A stretch of DNA of 64,000 nt, from the NCBI RefSeq assembly GCF_030064675.1, contig NZ_CP116413.1, positions 8,523,501-8,587,500 of the forward strand. The letters are read 5' to 3'. Each line of letters begins with the position of its first letter. Positions within the stretch are counted from its first letter, which is position 1. Positions 62,956 through 64,000 of the stretch are shown here, one piece after another. Origin of the DNA: Crossiella sp. CA-258035 (GTDB lineage Bacteria; Actinomycetota; Actinomycetes; Mycobacteriales; Pseudonocardiaceae). The notes beneath the pieces were generated by a model, which was given only the letters and a program-made list of their open reading frames with translations, was not told the origin of the DNA and made no database searches. Both the position numbers and the translations under genes were made by a program.

Positions 62956-64000
62956 CCCGCCAACCTCACCATCAGCAGGGCGGCGATCAGGAGGACCGAA
63001 CCGCCCAGCATGCTCAGCGCGTAGGAGCGCACGAAACCGGTCTGGAGCCGGCGGACCCGGCTCGAGACGCCCCGGAGCAGCACGGCCGTGCCGTTGACCA
63101 CCCCGTCGACGCCCTTGTTGTCGAAGAAGAGCAGGAACCGCGTGAGCAGGAAGCCCGGGTTCGCGATCAGCCCCTCGTTGATCGAGTTGGCGTAGAGGTC
63201 CTTGCGGGCGGCGCGCACCAGGAAGGAGACCTTCTCCGGGCGTTCCACCGGGACCGGCTTGCGGCCGAAGATCAGCCAGGCGGTGAGCGCGCCGAGCGCG
63301 GCCAGCGCCACGGTGAGGATCGGCACCAGCGCGTGCGGGAGCACCCCGTGCTCAGCCACTTCCAGCTTGCCCAGCGCGGGTTCCAGCCAGGTGGCGAGCC
63401 TGCCGCCACTGGCGAAGAAGAAGCCCGCGCCCACCGAGCCGACCGCCAGCACGATCATCGGCACGGTCATGCTGGCCGGGGACTCGTGCGGGTGGTACTC
63501 GCGGCCGTCCGCGGACTTGAGGTTCTTCCACCGCTTCTCGCCGAAGAACACCAGCAGCATCAGGCGGGTCATGTAGAACGCGGTCAGCCCGGCGCCCAGC
63601 AGGGCCGCGCCGCCGAAGACCCAGCCGCGCCAGCCGCCCTGGCCCAGCGCCGCCTCGATGATGGCGTCCTTGGAGTAGAAGCCGGACAGCAGCGGGAAGC
63701 CGATCAGCGCCAGGTAGCCCAGGCCCCAGGTGACGAAGGTGACCGGCATGTGCCTGGCCAGCCCGCCCATCCGGCGGATGTTGCCCTCGTCGTTCATGCC
63801 GTGCATCACCGAACCGGCGCCGAGGAAGAGCCCGGCCTTGAAGAAGCCGTGGGTGAGCAGGTGCATGATGCCGATCGCGTACCCGGCCGGGCCGAGGCCG
63901 ACGGCCAGGATCATGTAGCCGATCTGGCTGACCGTGGAGTAGGCCAGCACCTTCTTGAAGTCGTCGTAGGCGCAGCCGATGATGCACCCGATCACCAGCG
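62952..64000 (-). CDS. nuoL: NADH-quinone oxidoreductase subunit L (5' end outside window)
   Basis: About 349 residues of the C-terminal part; the start lies beyond 64000. The frame is open to the window edge. Visible blocks are [40 protein letters not shown] and the lateral helix region near the C-terminus. It belongs to the main nuo operon. Confidence 0.96.
   Translation of the reverse strand, partial: LVIGCIIGCAYDDFKKVLAYSTVSQIGYMILAVGLGPAGYAIGIMHLLTHGFFKAGLFLGAGSVMHGMNDEGNIRRMGGLARHMPVTFVTWGLGYLALIGFPLLSGFYSKDAIIEAALGQGGWRGWVFGGAALLGAGLTAFYMTRLMLLVFFGEKRWKNLKSADGREYHPHESPASMTVPMIVLAVGSVGAGFFFASGGRLATWLEPALGKLEVAEHGVLPHALVPILTVALAALGALTAWLIFGRKPVPVERPEKVSFLVRAARKDLYANSINEGLIANPGFLLTRFLLFFDNKGVDGVVNGTAVLLRGVSSRVRRLQTGFVRSYALSMLGGSVLLIAALLMVRLAG

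Overview
The window is very GC-rich actinobacterial chromosome. The gene order rpmG – hadA/hadB-like – tRNA-Trp – secE – nusG – rplK – rplA – rplJ – rplL – mkl – … – rpoB – rpoC matches the mycobacterial rRNA-protein/RNA-polymerase region. The absence of hadC, the nucleotide and codon bias, and the type VII-like genes suggest a Pseudonocardiales member without mycolic acids (inference). No insertion sequence, integrase, prophage or CRISPR array was seen. Most genes are conserved core genes; the accessory material sits in short patches between them.

Left edge (1–2.6 kb): the 3' part of a multidomain protein ending in a TNT-like (NAD glycohydrolase toxin) domain, overlapping by 4 bases a DraG/ARH-type ADP-ribosylglycohydrolase relative whose metal-binding motifs are degenerate. 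A strong bidirectional terminator separates them from rpoC and rpoB (2.6–10.1 kb, minus strand). A good vegetative promoter lies about 140 bases upstream of rpoB. Next come a helicase-associated protein, a small hypothetical gene and a 460-base intergenic region with an imperfect 62-base repeat.

14.3–17.2 kb (plus): a four-gene overlapping cassette with a duplicated-domain membrane protein, a YbaB-like protein, an EspC-like type VII target and a larger WXG100-like substrate. 17.2–28.3 kb (minus): a complete mkl–yrbEA–yrbEB–mceABCDEF–mam–mam lipid-import operon, almost every gene overlapping the next by ATGA. It is inserted between rplL and rpoB, where mycobacteria keep only a few genes including mkl.

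28.6–37 kb: rplL, rplJ with an L10-leader, rplA, rplK, nusG, secE, tRNA-Trp, an aspartate aminotransferase-like gene, hadB/hadA-like dehydratases, rpmG, tRNA-Met and tRNA-Thr. 37–46 kb: a membrane GGDEF/EAL protein (degenerate GGDEF, intact EAL), an aldo/keto reductase, a DUF3892 protein, a six-repeat DivIVA-motif protein, a remnant of an HNH endonuclease gene, a SigE-type sigma factor with a membrane partner, tRNA-Tyr, yajQ and rmlA. 46–58 kb: htpX, an orphan nuoB-C-I trio, GntR and Lrp regulators, a DDAH-like hydrolase, an enoyl-CoA hydratase, korAB, and a membrane protein with 54-base tandem repeats. 58–64 kb: rarD, a polyprenyl diphosphate synthase, and the distal end of the main complex I operon (nuoN, nuoM, partial nuoL).

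The observations most worth checking are the TNT/pseudo-ARH pair, the mce operon embedded in the ribosomal/RNA-polymerase cluster, the orphan nuoBCI trio, the six-motif DivIVA protein, the HNH remnant, and the YbaB-containing type VII cassette. Function calls rest on motif recognition only; no database search was possible.
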